64,000 nt of DNA from positions 124,001-188,000 of the forward strand of contig JANIIK010000775.1 of the NCBI GenBank assembly GCA_027704905.1, read 5' to 3'. The notes below the pieces were generated by a model. The model searched no databases. It was not told the origin of the DNA and worked only from the letters and a program-made list of their open reading frames with translations. Position 1 is the first letter of the stretch; each line of letters starts with the position of its first letter. The translations under genes were made by a program, and so were the position numbers. This document shows positions 13,456 to 27,900 of the stretch, one piece after another. The DNA is from Muraenolepis orangiensis (Eukaryota; Chordata; Actinopteri; Gadiformes; Muraenolepididae).

Positions 13456-13505
13456 GGAACAGTGCTCATAGTCATACACTTATGTATGAGTGTGTGTGGG
13501 TGTCA
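13456..13505 (+). repeat. Truncated satellite unit with about 30 bp deleted
   Basis: The distance from ggaac (13456) to the next gtacc (13506) is 50 bp. The matching pair at 14537 and 14617 is 80 bp apart. The text jumps from catacacttat to gtatgagtgtgtgtggg, removing most of the ccgacatt...ttcggat segment, including both CpG sites. The next unit also lacks one T (gtgctttagtc). It is one of few units in the window clearly off the 78-80 bp length. Confidence 0.9.
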
Positions 13506-14649
13506 GTACCAGTGCTTTAGTCAAACACTCATCCGACAGTTTTTGCCCATATTCGGATTGGAGATGGAGTGTGTGTGGGGGTGAGGACCAGTGCTTTTAG
13601 TCTTACAATCATCCAACATTGAGTGCCTATATTCGGATTGGAGATGGAGTGTGTGTGGGGTCAGGACCAGTGCTCATAGTCATACACTCATCTGACATTG
13701 TGTGGCTATATTCGGATTGGAGATGGAGTGTGTGTTGGGGTCAGGACCAGTGCTTTTGGTCAAACATTCATCCGATATTGTGTGCCTCTGTCTGGATGGG
13801 AGATGTAGTGTGTGTGGGGGTCAGTACCAGTGCTTTTAGTCAAACACTCATCCGACAGTGTGTGCCCATATTCGGATTGGAGATGGAGATTGTCTGGGGG
13901 TGAGGACCAGTGCTTTTAGTCATACAATCATCCGACATTGAGTGCCTATATTCGGATTGGAGATGGAGTGTGTGTGGGTCAGTACCAGTGCTCATAGTCA
14001 CACACTCATCCGACATTGTGTGGCTATATTTGGATTGGAGATGGAGTGTGTGTGGCGGTGAGGACCAGTGCTTTTAGTCAAACATTCATCCGACATTGTG
14101 TGCCTATATTCGGATTGGAGATTGAGTCTGTGTGGGGGTGAGGACCAGTGCTTGTAGTCAAACATTCATCCGACATTGTGTGCCTATATTCGGATTGGAG
14201 ATGGAGTGTGTGTGGGGGTCAGGACCTGTGCTTTTAGTCATACACACATCCGACATTGAGTGCCTAGTTTCTGATTGGAAATGGAGTGTGTGGGGGTCAG
14301 GACCAGTGCTCATAGTCATACACTTATCCGACATTGTGTGCCTATATTCGGATTGGAGAATGAGTGTTTGTGGGGGTCAGGACCAGTGCATTTAGTCAAA
14401 CATTCATCCGACATTGAGTGCCTATATTCGGATTGGAGATGGATTGTGTGTGGTGTCAGGACCAGTTCTCATAGTCTTACACTTATCCGACATTGTGTGC
14501 CAATATTCGGATTGGAGATGGAATGTGTGTGGGTCAGGAACAGTGCTCATAGTCATACACTTATCCGACATTGAGTGCTTATTTTCGGATGGGAAATGGA
14601 GTGTGTGTGGGGGTCAGTACCAGTGCTTTTAGTCTTACAATCATCCAAC

Positions 14650-16760
14650 ATTGAGTGCCTATATTCGGATTGGAGATGGAGTGTGTGTGGGGTCAGGACC
14701 AGTGCTCATAGTCATACACTCATCTGACATTGTGTGGCTATATTCGGATTGGAGATGGAGTGTGTGGGGGTCAGGACCAGTGCTCATAGTCATACACTTA
14801 TCCGACATTGTGTGCTTATATTCCGATTGGAGATGGAGTTTGTGTGGGGGTGAGGACCAGTGCTTTTAGTTAAACATTCATCCGACAATGTGTGCCTATA
14901 TTCGGATTGGAGTTGGAGTGTGTGTGGGGGTCAGGACCAGTGCTTTTAGTCATACACACATCCAACATTGAGTGCCTATATTCGGATTGGAGATGGACTG
15001 TGTGGGGTCAGGACCAGTGCTCATAGTCATACACTTTTCCGACATTGTGTGCCTATATTCGGATTGGAGATGGAGTGTGTGTGGGGGTGAGGACCAGTGC
15101 TTTTAGTCAAACATTCATCCGACATTGTCTGCCTATATTCGGATTGGAGATTGAGTGTGTGTGGGGGTGAGGACCAGTGCTTGTAGTCAAACATTCATCC
15201 GACATTGTGTGCCTATATTCGGATTGGATATGGAGTGTGTGTGGTGGTCAGGACCAGTGCTTTTAGTCATACACACATCCGAAATTGAGTGCCTATTTTC
15301 GGATTGGAGATGGAGTGTGTGTGGGGGTGGGGACTAGTGGATTTAGTCAAACATTCATCCGACAGTTTGTGCCCATATTCGGATTGGAGATGGAGTGTGT
15401 GTGGGGGTGAGGACCAGTGCTTTTTGTCTTACAATCATCCGACATTGAGTGCCTATATTCGGATTGGAGATGGATTGTGTGTGGTGTCAGGACCAGTTCT
15501 CATAGTCTTACACTTATCCGACATTGTGTGCCAATATTCGGATTGGAGATGGAATGTGTGTGGGTCAGGAACAGTGCTCATAGTCATACACTTATCCGAC
15601 ATTGAGTGCTTATTTTCGGATGGGAAATGGAGTGTGTGTGGGGGTCAGTACCAGTGCTTTTAGTCAAACACTCATCCGACAGTTTGTGCCCATATTCGGA
15701 TTGGAGATGGAGTGTGTGTGGGGGTGAGGACCAGTGCATTTTGTCTTACAATCATCCGACATTGAGTGCCTATATTCGGATTGGAGATGGAGTGTGTGTG
15801 GGGTCAGGACCAGTGCTCATAGTCATACACTCATCTGACATTGTGTGGCTATATTCGGATTGGAGATGGAGTGTGTGGGGGTCAGGACCAGTGCTCATAG
15901 TCATACACTTATCCGACATTGTGTGCTTATATTCCGATTGGAGATGGAGTTTGTGTGGGGGTGAGGACCAGTGCTTTTAGTTAAACATTCATCCGACAAT
16001 GTGTGCCTATATTCGGATTGTAGTTGGAGTGTGTGTGGGGGTCAGGACCAGTGCTTTTAGTCATACACACATCCAACATTGAGTGCCTATATTCGGATTG
16101 GAGATGGACTGTGTGGGGGTCAGGACCAGTGCTCATAGTCATACACTTTTCCGACATTGTGTGGCTATATTCGGATTGGAGATGGAGTGTGTGTGGGGGT
16201 GAGGACCAGTGCTTTTAGTCAAACATTCATCCGACATTGTGTGCCTATATTCGGATTGGAGATTGAGTGTTTGTGGGGGTGAGGACCAGTGCTTGTAGTC
16301 AAACATTCATCCGACATTGTGTGCCTATATTCGGATTGGATATGGAGTGTGTGTGGTGGTCAGGACCAGTGCTTTTAGTCATACACACATCCGAAATTGA
16401 GTGCCTATTTTCAGATTGGAGATGGAGTGTGTGTGGGGGTGGGGACCAGTGGATTTAGTCAAACATTCATCCGACAGTTTGTGCCCATATTCGGATTGGA
16501 GATGGAGTGTGTGTGGGGGTGAGGACCAGTGCTTTTTGTCTTACAATCATCCGACATTGAGTGCCTATATTCGGATTGGAGATGGAGTGTGTGTGGGGTC
16601 AGGACCAGTGCTCATAGTCATACACTCATCTGACATTGTGTGGCTATATTCGGATTGGAGATGGAGTGTGTGGGGGTCAGGACCAGTGCTCATAGTCATA
16701 CACTTATCCGACATTGTGTGCTTATATTCCGATTGGAGATGGAGTTTGTGTGGGGGTGAG
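14650..16760 (+). repeat. Approximately 1112-bp (14-unit) tandem duplication
   Basis: Ordered variants from about 14.65 to 15.4 kb recur at about 15.77-16.5 kb. These include the ctcatctgacattgtgtggct unit, the ttccgattggag unit and the tggtggtcagg unit. The offsets are 1112 bp (15155 to 16267) and 1117 bp (14651 to 15768). A small internal length difference explains the two values. The same step size recurs at 22332 to 23444 and, as about 1110 bp, near 50.7-51.8 kb. Confidence 0.75.
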
Positions 16761-18929
16761 GACCAGTGCTTTTAGTCATACACACATCCAACATTAAGTG
16801 CCTATATTCGGATTGGAGATGGACTGTGTGGGGGTCAGGACCAGTGCTTTTAGTCATACACACATCCAACATTAAGTGCCTATTTTCTGATTGGAGATGG
16901 AGTGTGTGTGGGGGTGGGGACCAGTGGATTTAGTCAAACATTCATCCGAAATTGTGTGCTTATATTCGGATTGGAGATTGAGTGTGTTTGGGGTCGGGAC
17001 CAGTGCTCATAGTCATACACTCATCCGACATTGTGTGCCAATATTCGGATTGGAGATGGAGTGTGTGTTGGGGTCAGGACCAGTGCTTTTGGTCAAACAT
17101 TCATCCGATATTGTGTGCCTCTGTCTGGATGGGAGATGTAGTGTGTGTGGGTCAGTACCAGTGCTTTTAGTCAATCACTCATCTGACAGTGTGTGCCCAT
17201 ATTCCGATTGGAGATGGAGTGTGTGTGGGGGTGAGGACCAGTGCTTTTAGTCATACAATCGTCCGACATTGAGTGCCTATATTCGGATTGGAGATGGAGT
17301 GTGTGTGGGTCAGTAACAGTGCTCATAGTCATACACTCATCCGACATTGTGTGGCTATATTTCGATTGAAGATGGAGTGTGTGTGGGGGTGAGGACCAGT
17401 GCTTTTAGTCAAACATTCATCCGACATTGTGTGCCTATATTCGGATTGGAGATTGAGTGTGTGTGGGGGTGAGGACCAGTGCTTGTAGTCAAACATTCAT
17501 CCGACATTGTGTGCCTATATTCGGATTGGAGATGGAGTGTGTGTGGGGTCAGGACCAGTGCTTTTAGTCATACACACATCCAAATTGAGTGCCTATTTTC
17601 GGATTGGAGATGGAGTTTGTGTGGGGGTGAGGACCAGTGGTTTTAGTTAAACATTCATCCGACAATGTGTGCCTATATTCAGATTGGAGTTGGAGTGTGT
17701 GTGGGGGTCAGGACCAGTGCTTTTAGTCATACACACATCCAACATTGAGTGCCTATATTCGGATTGGAGATGGACTGTGTGGGGGTCAGGACCAGTGCTC
17801 ATAGTCATACACTTTTCCGACATTGTGTGCCAATATTCGGATTGGAGATGGAGTGTGTGTGGGGATGAGGACCAGTGCTTTTAGTCATACAATCGTCCGA
17901 CATTGAGTGCCTATATTCGGATTGGAGATGGAGTGTGTGGGGTCAGTGCCAGTGCTCATAGTCATACACTTATCCAACATTGTGTGCCTTTATTCGGATT
18001 GGAGAGGGAGTGTGTGTGGGGTCAGGACCAGTGCTTTTAGTCAAACATTCATCCGACATTGTGTGCCTATATTCGGATTGGAGATGGAGTGTGTGTGGGG
18101 GTCAGGACCAGTGCTTTTAGTCATACACACATCCGACATTATGTGCCTATATTCGGAATGGAGATGGAGTGTGTGGGGGTCAGGACCAGTGCTAATTGTC
18201 ATACACTTATCCGACATTGAGTGCCTATTTCGGATGGGAGATGGAGTGTGTGTGGGAGTCAGGACCAGTGCTCATAGTCATACACTTATCCGACATTGTG
18301 TGCCTATATTCGGATTGGAGAAAGAGTGTGTGGGGGTCAGGACCAGTGCTCATTGTCATACACTTATCCAACATTGTGTGCCTATATTCGGATTGGAGAT
18401 GGAGTGTGTGGGGGTCAGGACCAGTGCTCATAGTCATACACTTATCCGACATTGTGTGCCTATATTCGGATTGGAGAATGAGTGTTTGTGGGGGTCAGGA
18501 CCAGTGCATTTAGTCAAACATTCATCCGACATTGAGTGCCTATATTCGGATTGGAGATGGAGTGTGTGTGGTGTCAGGACCAGTTCTCATAGTCTTACAC
18601 TTATCCGACATTGTGTGCCAATATTCGGATTGGAGATGGAATGTGTGTGGGTCAGGAACAGTGCTCATAGTCATACACTTATCCGACATTGAGTGCTTAT
18701 TTTTGGATGGGAAATGGAGTGTGTGTGGGGGTCAGTACCAGTGCTTTTAGTCAAACACTCATCCGACAGTTTGTGCCCATATTCGGATTGGAGATGGACT
18801 GTGTGTGGGGGTGAGGACCAGTGCTTTTAGTCTTACAATCATCCGACATTGAGAGCCTATATTCGGAATGGAGATGGAGTGTGTGTGGGGTCAGGACCAG
18901 TGCTCATAGTCATACACTCATCTGACATT

Positions 18930-20930
18930 GTGTGGCTATATTCGGATTGGAGATGGAGTTTGTGTGGGGGTGAGGACCAGTGCTTTTATTCAAACATACA
19001 TCCGACATTGTGTGCCTATATTCGGATTGGTGATGGAGTGTGTGTGGGGGTCAGGACCAGTGCTTTTAGTCATACACACATCCGACATTGAGTGCCTATT
19101 TTCGGATTGGAGATGGAGTGTGTGGGGGTCAGGACCAGTGCTCATTGTCATACACTTATCCAACATTGTGTGCCTATATTCGGATTGGAGATGGAGTGTG
19201 TGGGGGTCAGGACCAGTGCTCATAGTCATACACTTATCCGACATTGTGTGCTTATATTCCGATTGGAGATGGAGTTTGTGTGGGGTGAGGACCAGTGCTT
19301 TTAGTTAAACATTCATCCGACAATGTGTGCCTATATTCGGATTGGAGTTGGAGTGTGTGTGGGGGTCAGGTCCAGTGCTTTTAGTCATACACACATCCGA
19401 CATTGAGTGCCTATTTTCGGATTGGAGATGGAGTGTGTGGGGGTCAGGACCAGTGCTCATTGTCATACACTTATCTGACATTGTGTGGCTATATTCGGAT
19501 TGGAGATGGAGTTTGTGTGGGGGTGAGGACCAGTGCTTTTATTCAAACATACATCCGACATTGTGTGCCTATATTCGGATTGGTGATGGAGTGTGTGTGG
19601 GGGTCAGGACCAGTGCTTTTAGTCATACACACATCCGACATTGAGTGCCTATTTTCGGATTGGAGATGGAGTGTGTGGGGGTCAGGACCAGTGCTCATTG
19701 TCATACACTTATCCAACATTGTGTGCCTATATTCGGATTGGAGATGGAGTGTGTGGGGGTCAGGACCAGTGCTCATAGTCATACACTTATCCGACATTGT
19801 GTGCTTATATTCGGATTGGAGATGGAGTTTGTGTGGGGTGAGGACCAGTGCTTTTAGTTAAACATTCATCCGACAATGTGTGCCTATATTCGGATTGGAG
19901 ATGGAGTGTGTGTGGGGGTCAGGACCAGTGCTTTTAGTCATACACACATCCGACATTGAGTGCCTATATTCGGATTGGAGATGGAGTGTGTGGGGGTCAG
20001 GACCAGTGCTCATTGTCATACACTTATCCAACATTGTGTGCCTATATTCGGATTGGAGATGGAGTTTGTGTGGGGGTGAGGACCAGTGCTTTTATTCAAA
20101 CATTCATACGACATTGTGTGCCTATATTCGGATTGGTGATGGAGTGTGTGTGGGGGTCAGGACCAGTGCTTTTAGTCATACACACATCCGACATTGAGTG
20201 CCTATTTTCGGATTGGAGATGGAGTGTGTGGGGGTCAGGACCAGTGCTCATTGTCATACACTTATCCAACATTGTGTGCCTATATTCGGATTGGAGATGG
20301 AGTGTGTGGGGGTCAGGACCAGTGCTCATAGTCATACACTTATCCGACATTGAGTGCTTATATTCGGATTGGAGATGGAGTGTGTGTGGGGGTCAGGACC
20401 AGTGCTTTTAGTCAAACACTCATCCGACAGTTTGTGCCCATATTCGGATTGGAGATGGACTGTGTGTGGGGGTGAGGACCAGTGCTTTTAGTCTTACAAT
20501 CATCCGACATTGAGTGCCTATATTCGGATTGGAGATGGAGTGTGTGTGGGGTCAGGACCAGTGCTCATAGTCATACACTCATCTGACATTGTGTGGCTAT
20601 ATTCGGATTGGAGATGGAGTTTGTGTGGGGGTGAGGACCAGTGCTTTTATTCAAACATACATCCGACATTGTGTGCCTATATTCGGATTGGTGATGGAGT
20701 GTGTGTGGGGGTCAGGACCAGTGCTTTTAGTCATACACACATCCGACATTGAGTGCCTATTTTCGGATTGGAGATGGAGTGTGTGGGGGTCAGGACCAGT
20801 GCTCATTGTCATACACTTATCCAACATTGTGTGCCTATATTCGGATTGGAGATGGAGTGTGTGGGGGTCAGGACCAGTGCTCATAGTCATACACTTATCC
20901 GACATTGTGTGCCTATATTCGGATTGGAGA
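18930..20930 (+). repeat. 553-555 bp (7-unit) higher-order repeat, about 3.6 copies
   Basis: A seven-unit block recurs at offsets of 553, 553 and 555 bp, with equivalent positions 18990, 19543, 20096 and 20651. Markers are ttttattcaaacatacatcc, ggattggtgatggag and the pair of short 78-bp units with cattgtcatacacttatccaac. One copy has ttcatacgac in place of tacatccgac. Confidence 0.85.
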
Positions 20931-23900
20931 ATGAGTGTTTGTGGGGGTCAGGACCAGTGCATTTAGTCAAACATTCATCCGACATTGAGTGCCTATATTC
21001 GGATTGGAGATGGAGTGTGTGTGGTGTCAGGACCAGTTCTCATAGTCTTACACTTATCCGACATTGTGTGCCAATATTCGGATTGGAGATGGAATGTGTG
21101 TGGGTCAGGAACAGTGCTCATAGTCATACACTTATCCGACATTGAGTGCTTATTTTTGGATGGGAAATGGAGTGTGTGTGGGGGTCAGTACCAATGCTTT
21201 TAGTCAAACACTCATCCGACAGTTTGTGCCCATATTCGGATTGGAGATGGACTGTGTGTGGGGGTGAGGACCAGTGCTTTTAGTCTTACAATCATCCGAC
21301 ATTGAGTGCCTATATTCGGATTGGAGATGGAGTGTGTGTGGGGTCAGGACCAGTGCTCATAGTCATACACTCATCTGACATTGTGTGGCTATATTCGGAT
21401 TGGAGATGGAGTTTGTGTGGGGGTGAGGACCAGTGCTTTTATTCAAACATACATCCGACATTGTGTGCCTATATTCGGATTGGTGATGGAGTGTGTGTGG
21501 GGTCAGGACCAGTGCTTTTAGTCATACACACATCCGACATTGAGTGCCTATTTTCGGATTGGAGATGGAGTGTGTGGGGGTCAGGACCAGTGCTCATTGT
21601 CATACACTTATCCAACATTGTGTGCCTATATTCGGATTGGAGATGGAGTTTGTGTGGGGGTGAGGACCAGTGCTTTTAGTTAAACATTCATCCGACATGT
21701 GTGCCTATATTCGGATTGGAGATGGAGTGTGTGTGGGGGTCAGGACCAGTGCTTTTAGTCATACACACATCCGACATTGAGTGCCTATTTTCGGATTGGA
21801 GATGGAGTGTGTGGGGGTCAGGACCAGTGCTCATTGTCATACACTTATCCAACATTGTGTGCCTATATTCGGATTGGAGATGGAGTTGTGTGGGGGTGAG
21901 GACCAGTGCTTTTAGTCAAACACTCATCCGACAGTTTGTGCCCATATTCGGATTGGAGATGGACTGTGTGTGGGGGTGAGGACCAGTGCTTTTAGTCTTA
22001 CAATCATCCGAGAATTGAGTGCCTATATTCGGATTGGAGATGGAGTGTGTGTGGTGTCAGGACCAGTTCTCATAGTCTTACACTTATCCGACATTGTGTG
22101 CCAATATTCGGATTGGAGATGGAATGTGTGTGGGTCAGGAACAGTGCTCATAGTCATACACTTATCCGACATTGAGTGCTTATTTTTGGATGGGAAATGG
22201 AGTGTGTGTGGGGGTCAGTACCAATGCTTTTAGTCAAACACTCATCCGACAGTTTGTGCCCATATTCGGATTGGAGATGGACTGTGTGTGGGGGTGAGGA
22301 CCAGTGCTTTTAGTCTTACAATCATCCGACATTGAGTGCCTATATTCGGATTGGAGATGGAGTGTGTGTGGGGTCAGGACCAGTGCTCATAGTCATACAC
22401 TCATCTGACATTGTGTGGCTATATTCAGATTGGAGATGGAGTTTGTGTGGGGGTGAGGACCAGTGCTTTTATTCAAACATACATCCGACATTGTGTGCCT
22501 ATATTCGGATTGGTGATGGAGTGTGTGTGGGGGTCAGGACCAGTGCTTTTAGTCATACACACATCCGACATTGAGTGCCTATTTTCGGATTGGAGATGGA
22601 GTGTGTGGGGGTCAGGACCAGTGCTCATTGTCATACACTTATCCAACATTGTGTGCCTATATTCGGATTGGAGATGGAGTTTGTGTGGGGGTGAGGACCA
22701 GTGCTTTTAGTCAAACACTCATCCGACAGTTTGTGCCCATATTCGGATTGGAGATGGACTGTGTGTGGGGGTGAGGACCAGTGCTTTTAGTCTTACAATC
22801 ATCCGAGAATTGAGTGCCTATATTCGGATTGGAGATGGAGTGTGTGTGGGGTCAGGACCAGTGCTCATAGTCATACACTCATCTGACATTGTGTGGCTAT
22901 ATTCGGATTGGAGATGGAGTTTGTGTGGGGGTGAGGACCAGTGCTTTTATTCAAACATTCATCCGACATTGTGTGCCTATATTCGGATTGGTGATGGAGT
23001 GTGTGTGGGGGTCAGGACCAGTGCTTTTAGTCATACACACATCCGACATTGAGTGCCTATATTCGGATTGGAGATGGAGTGTGTGGGGGTCAGGACCAGT
23101 GCTCATAGTCATACACTTATCCGACATTGTGTGCCTATATTCGGATTGGAGAATGAGTGTTTGTGGGGGTCAGGACCAGTGCATTTAGTCAAACATTCAT
23201 CCGACATTGAGTGCCTATATTCGGATTGGAGATGGAGTGTGTGTGGGTCAGGACCAGTGCTCATAGTCATACACTTATCCGACATTGAGTGCTTATTTTG
23301 GATGGGAAATGGAGTGTGTGTGGGGGTCAGTACCAGTGCTTTTAGTCAAACACTCATCCGACAGTTTGTGCCCATATTCGGATTGGAGATGGACTGTGTG
23401 TGGGGGTGAGGACCAGTGCTTTTAGTCTTACAATCATCCGACATTGAGTGCCTATATTCGGATTGGAGATGGAGTGTGTGTGGGGTCAGGACCAGTGCTC
23501 ATAGTCATACACTCATCTGACATTGTGTGGCTATATTCGGATTGGAGATGGAGTTTGTGTGGGGGTGAGGACCAGTGCTTTTATTCAAACATACATCCGA
23601 CATTGTGTGCCTATATTCGGATTGGTGATGGAGTGTGTGTGGGGGTCAGGACCAGTGCTTTTAGTCATACACACATCCGACATTGAGTGCCTATTTTCGG
23701 ATTGGAGATGGAGTGTGTGGGGGTCAGGACCAGTGCTCATTGTCATACACTTATCCAACATTGTGTGCCTATATTCGGATTGGAGATGGAGTGTGTGGGG
23801 GTCAGGACCAGTGCTCATAGTCATACACTTATCCGACATTGAGTGCTTATTTTTGGATGGGAAATGGAGTGTTTGTGGGGGTCAGTACCAATGCTTTTAG

Positions 23901-24930
23901 TCAAACACTCATCCGACAGTTTGTGCCCATATTCGGATTGGAGATGGACTGTGTGTGGGGGTGAGGACCAGTGCTTTTAGTCATACAATCATCCGAGAAT
24001 TGAGTGCCTATATTCGGATTGGAGATGGAGTGTGTGTGGTGTCAGGACCAGTTCTCATAGTCTTACACTTATCCGACATTGTGTGCCAATATTCGGATTG
24101 GAGATGGAATGTGTGTGGGTCAGGAACAGTGCTCATAGTCATACACTTATCCGACATTGAGTGCTTATTTTGGATGGGAAATGGAGTGTGTGTGGGGGTC
24201 AGTACCAATGCTTTTAGTCAAACACTCATCCGACAGTTTGTGCCCATATTCGGATTGGAGATGGACTGTGTGTGGGGGTGAGGACCAGTGCTTTTAGTCT
24301 TACAATCATCCGACATTGAGTGCCTATATTCGGATTGGAGATGGAGTGTGTGTGGGGTCAGGACCAGTGCTCATAGTCATACACTCATCTGACATTGTGT
24401 GGCTATATTCGGATTGGAGATGGAGTTTGTGTGGGGGTGAGGACCAGTGCTTTTATTCAAACATACATCCGACATTGTGTGCCTATATTCGGATTGGTGA
24501 TGGAGTGTGTGTGGGGGTCAGGACCAGTGCTTTTAGTCATACACACATCCGACATTGAGTGCCTATTTTCGGATTGGAGATGGAGTGTGTGGGGGTCAGG
24601 ACCAGTGCTCATTGTCATACACTTATCCAACATTGTGTGCTTATATTCCGATTGGAGATGGAGTTTGTGTGGGGGTGAGGACCAGTGCTTTTAGTTAAAC
24701 ATTCATCCGACAATGTGTGCCTATATTCGGATTGGAGTTGGAGTGTGTGTGGGGGTCAGGACCAGTGCTTTTAGTCATACACACATCCGACATTGAGTGC
24801 CTATTTTCGGATTGGAGATGGAGTGTGTGGGGGTCAGGACCAGTGCTCATTATCATACACTTATCCAACATTGTGTGCCTATATTCGGATTGGAGATGGA
24901 GTTTGTGTGGGGGTGAGGACCAGTGCTTTT
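20930..24930 (+). repeat. Mosaic zone: a recurring module with variable spacing
   Basis: A module starts with the gtcttacaatcatccgac unit, continues with the ctcatctgacattgtgtggct unit and then the ttttattcaaacatac unit. Its equivalent points lie near 20510, 21302, 22332, 23444 and 24316. The spacings are 792, 1030, 1112 and 872 bp, close to 10, 13, 14 and 11 units. The module order is kept while whole units are gained or lost between copies. Another variant, tcatccgagaattgagtgc, marks some copies. Confidence 0.75.
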
Positions 24931-27900
24931 AGTCAAACACTCATCCGACAGTTTGTGCCCATACTCGGATTGCAGATGGACTGTGTGTGGGGGTGAGGAC
25001 CAGTGCTTTTAGTCTTACAATCATCCGAGAATTGAGTGCCTATATTCGGATTGGAGATGGAGTGTGTGTGTGGTCAGGACCAGTGCTCATAGTCATACAC
25101 TCATCTGACATTGTGTGGCTATATTCGGATTGGAGATGGAGTTTGTGTGGGGGTGAGGACCAGTGCTTTTATTCAAACATACATCCGACATTGTGTGCCT
25201 ATATTCGGATTGGTGATGGAGTGTGTGTGGGGTCAGGACCAGTGCTTTTAGTCATACCACATCCGACATTGAGTGCCTATTTTCAGATTGGAGATGGAGT
25301 GTGTGGGGGTCAGGACCAGTGCTCATTGTCATACACTTATCCAACATTGTGTGCTTATATTCCGATTGGAGATGGAGTTTGTGTGGGGGTGAGGACCAGT
25401 GCTTTTAGTCAAACATTCATCCGACAATGTGTGCCTATATTCGGATTGGAGTTGGAGTGTGTGTGGGGGTCAGGACCAGTGCTTTTAGTCATACACACAT
25501 CCGACATTGAGTGCCTATTTTCAGATTGGAGATGGAGTGTGTGGGGGTCAGGACCAGTGCTCATTGTCATACACTTATCCAACATTGTGTGCCTATATTC
25601 GGATTGGAGATGGAGTTTGTGTGGGGGTGAGGACCAGTGCTTTTAGTCAAACACTCATCCGACAGTTTGTGCCCATATTCGGATTGGAGATGGAGTGTGT
25701 GTGGGGGTCAGGACCAGTGCTTTTAGTCATACACACATCCAACATTGGTGCCTATATTCGGATTGGAGATGGACTGTGTGGGGGTCAGGACCAGTGCTCA
25801 TAGTCATACACTTTTCCGACATTGTGTGCCTATATTCGGATTGGAGATTGAGTGTGTGTGGGGGTGAGGACAAGTGCTTGTAGTCAAACATTCATCCGAC
25901 ATTGTGTGCCTATATTCGGATTGGAGATGGAGTGTGTGTGGGGGTCAGGACCAGTGCTTTTAGTCATACACACATCCAACATTGTGCCTATTTTCGGATT
26001 GGAGATGGACTGTGTGGGGGTCAGGACCAGTGCTTTTAGTCAAACATTCATCCGACAATGTGTGCCTATATTCGGATTGGAGATTGAGTGTGTGTGGGGG
26101 TCAGGACCAGTGCTTTTAGTCATACACACATCCGACATTATGTGCCTATATTCGGAATGGAGATGGAGTGTGTGGGGGTCAGGACCAGTGCTCATAGTCA
26201 TAACACTTATCCGACATTGTGTGCCTATATTCGGATTGGAGAATGAGTGTTTGTGGGGGTCAGGACCAGTGCATTTAGTCAAACATTCATCCGACATTGA
26301 GTGCCTATATTCGGAATGGAGATGGAGTGTGTGTGGTGTCAGGACCAGTTCTCATAGTCTTACACTTATCCGACATTGTGTGCCAATATTCGGATTGGAG
26401 ATGGAATGTGTGTGGGTCAGGAACAGTGCTCATAGTCATACACTTATCCGACATTGAGTGCTTATTTTTGGATGGGAAATGGAGTGTGTGTGGGGGTCAG
26501 TACCAGTGCTTTTAGTCAAACACTCATCCGACAGTTTGTGCCCATATTCGGATTGGAGATGGACTGTGTGTGGGGGTGAGGACCAGTGCTTTTAGTCTTA
26601 CAATCATCCGAGAATTGAGTGCCTATATTCGGATTGGAGATGGAGTGTGTGTGGGGTCAGGACCAGTGCTCATAGTCATACACTCATCTGACATTGTGTG
26701 GCTATATTCGGATTGGAGATGGAGTTTGTGTGGGGGTGAGGACCAGTGCTTTTATTCAAACATTCATCCGACATTGTGTGCCTATATTCGGATTGGTGAT
26801 GGAGTGTGTGTGGGGGTCAGGACCATTGCTTTTAGTCATACACACATCCGACATTGAGTGCCTATTTTCGGATTGGAGATGGAGTGTGTGGGGGTCAGGA
26901 CCAGTGCTCATTGTCATACACTTATCCAACATTGTGTGCCTATATTCGGATTGGAGATGGAGTGTGTGGGGGTCAGGACCAGTGCTCATAGTCATACACT
27001 TATCCGACAATGTGTGCCTATATTCGGATTGGAGAATAAGTGTTTGTGGGGGTCAGGACCAGTGCATTTAGTCAAACATTCATCCGACATTGAGTGCCTA
27101 TATTCGGATTGGAGATGGAGTGTGTGTGGTGTCAGGACCAGTTCTCATTGTCTTACACTTATCCGACATTGTGTGCCAATATTCGGATTGGAGATGGAAT
27201 GTGTGTGGGTCAAGAACAGTGCTCATAGTCATACACTTATCCGACATTGAGTGCTTATTTTGGATGGGAAATGGAGTGTGTGTGGGGGTCAGTACCAGTG
27301 CTTTTAGTCAAACACTCATCCGACATTGAGTGCCTATATTCGGATTGGAGATGGAGTGTGTGTGGTGTCAGGACCAGTTCTCATTGTCTTACACTTATCC
27401 GACATTGTGTGCCTATATTCGGATTGGAGAATAAGTGTTTGTGGGGGTCAGGACCAGTGCATTTAGTCAAACATTCATCCGACATTGAGTGCCTATATTC
27501 GGATTGGAGATGGAGTGTGTGTGGTGTCAGGACCAGTTCTCATTGTCTTACACTTATCCGACATTGTGTGCCAATATTCGGATTGGAGATGGAATGTGTG
27601 TGGGTCAGGAACAGTGCTCATAGTCATACACTTATCCGACATTGTGTGCCTATATTCGGATTGGAGAATAAGTGTTTGTGGGGGTCAGGACCAGTGCATT
27701 TAGTCAAACATTCATCCGACATTGAGTGCCTATATTCGGATTGGAGATGGAGTGTGTGTGGTGTTAGGACCAGTTCTCATTGTCTTACACTTATCCGACA
27801 TTGTGTGCCAATATTCGGATTGAAGATGGAATGTGTGTGGGTCAGGAACAGTGCTCATAGTCATACACTTATCCGACATTGAGTGCTTATTTTTGGATGG

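Noticed and set aside
17907..18692. 261-codon open frame in the satellite, the longest of hundreds of similar frames on both strands
   Set aside because: It is made of satellite units read through successive frames. Each unit supplies a TAG in one frame and the roughly 80-bp period shifts frame every unit, so frames end after a few units. Its length comes from local 78- and 79-bp units. There is no domain, start context or codon pattern.
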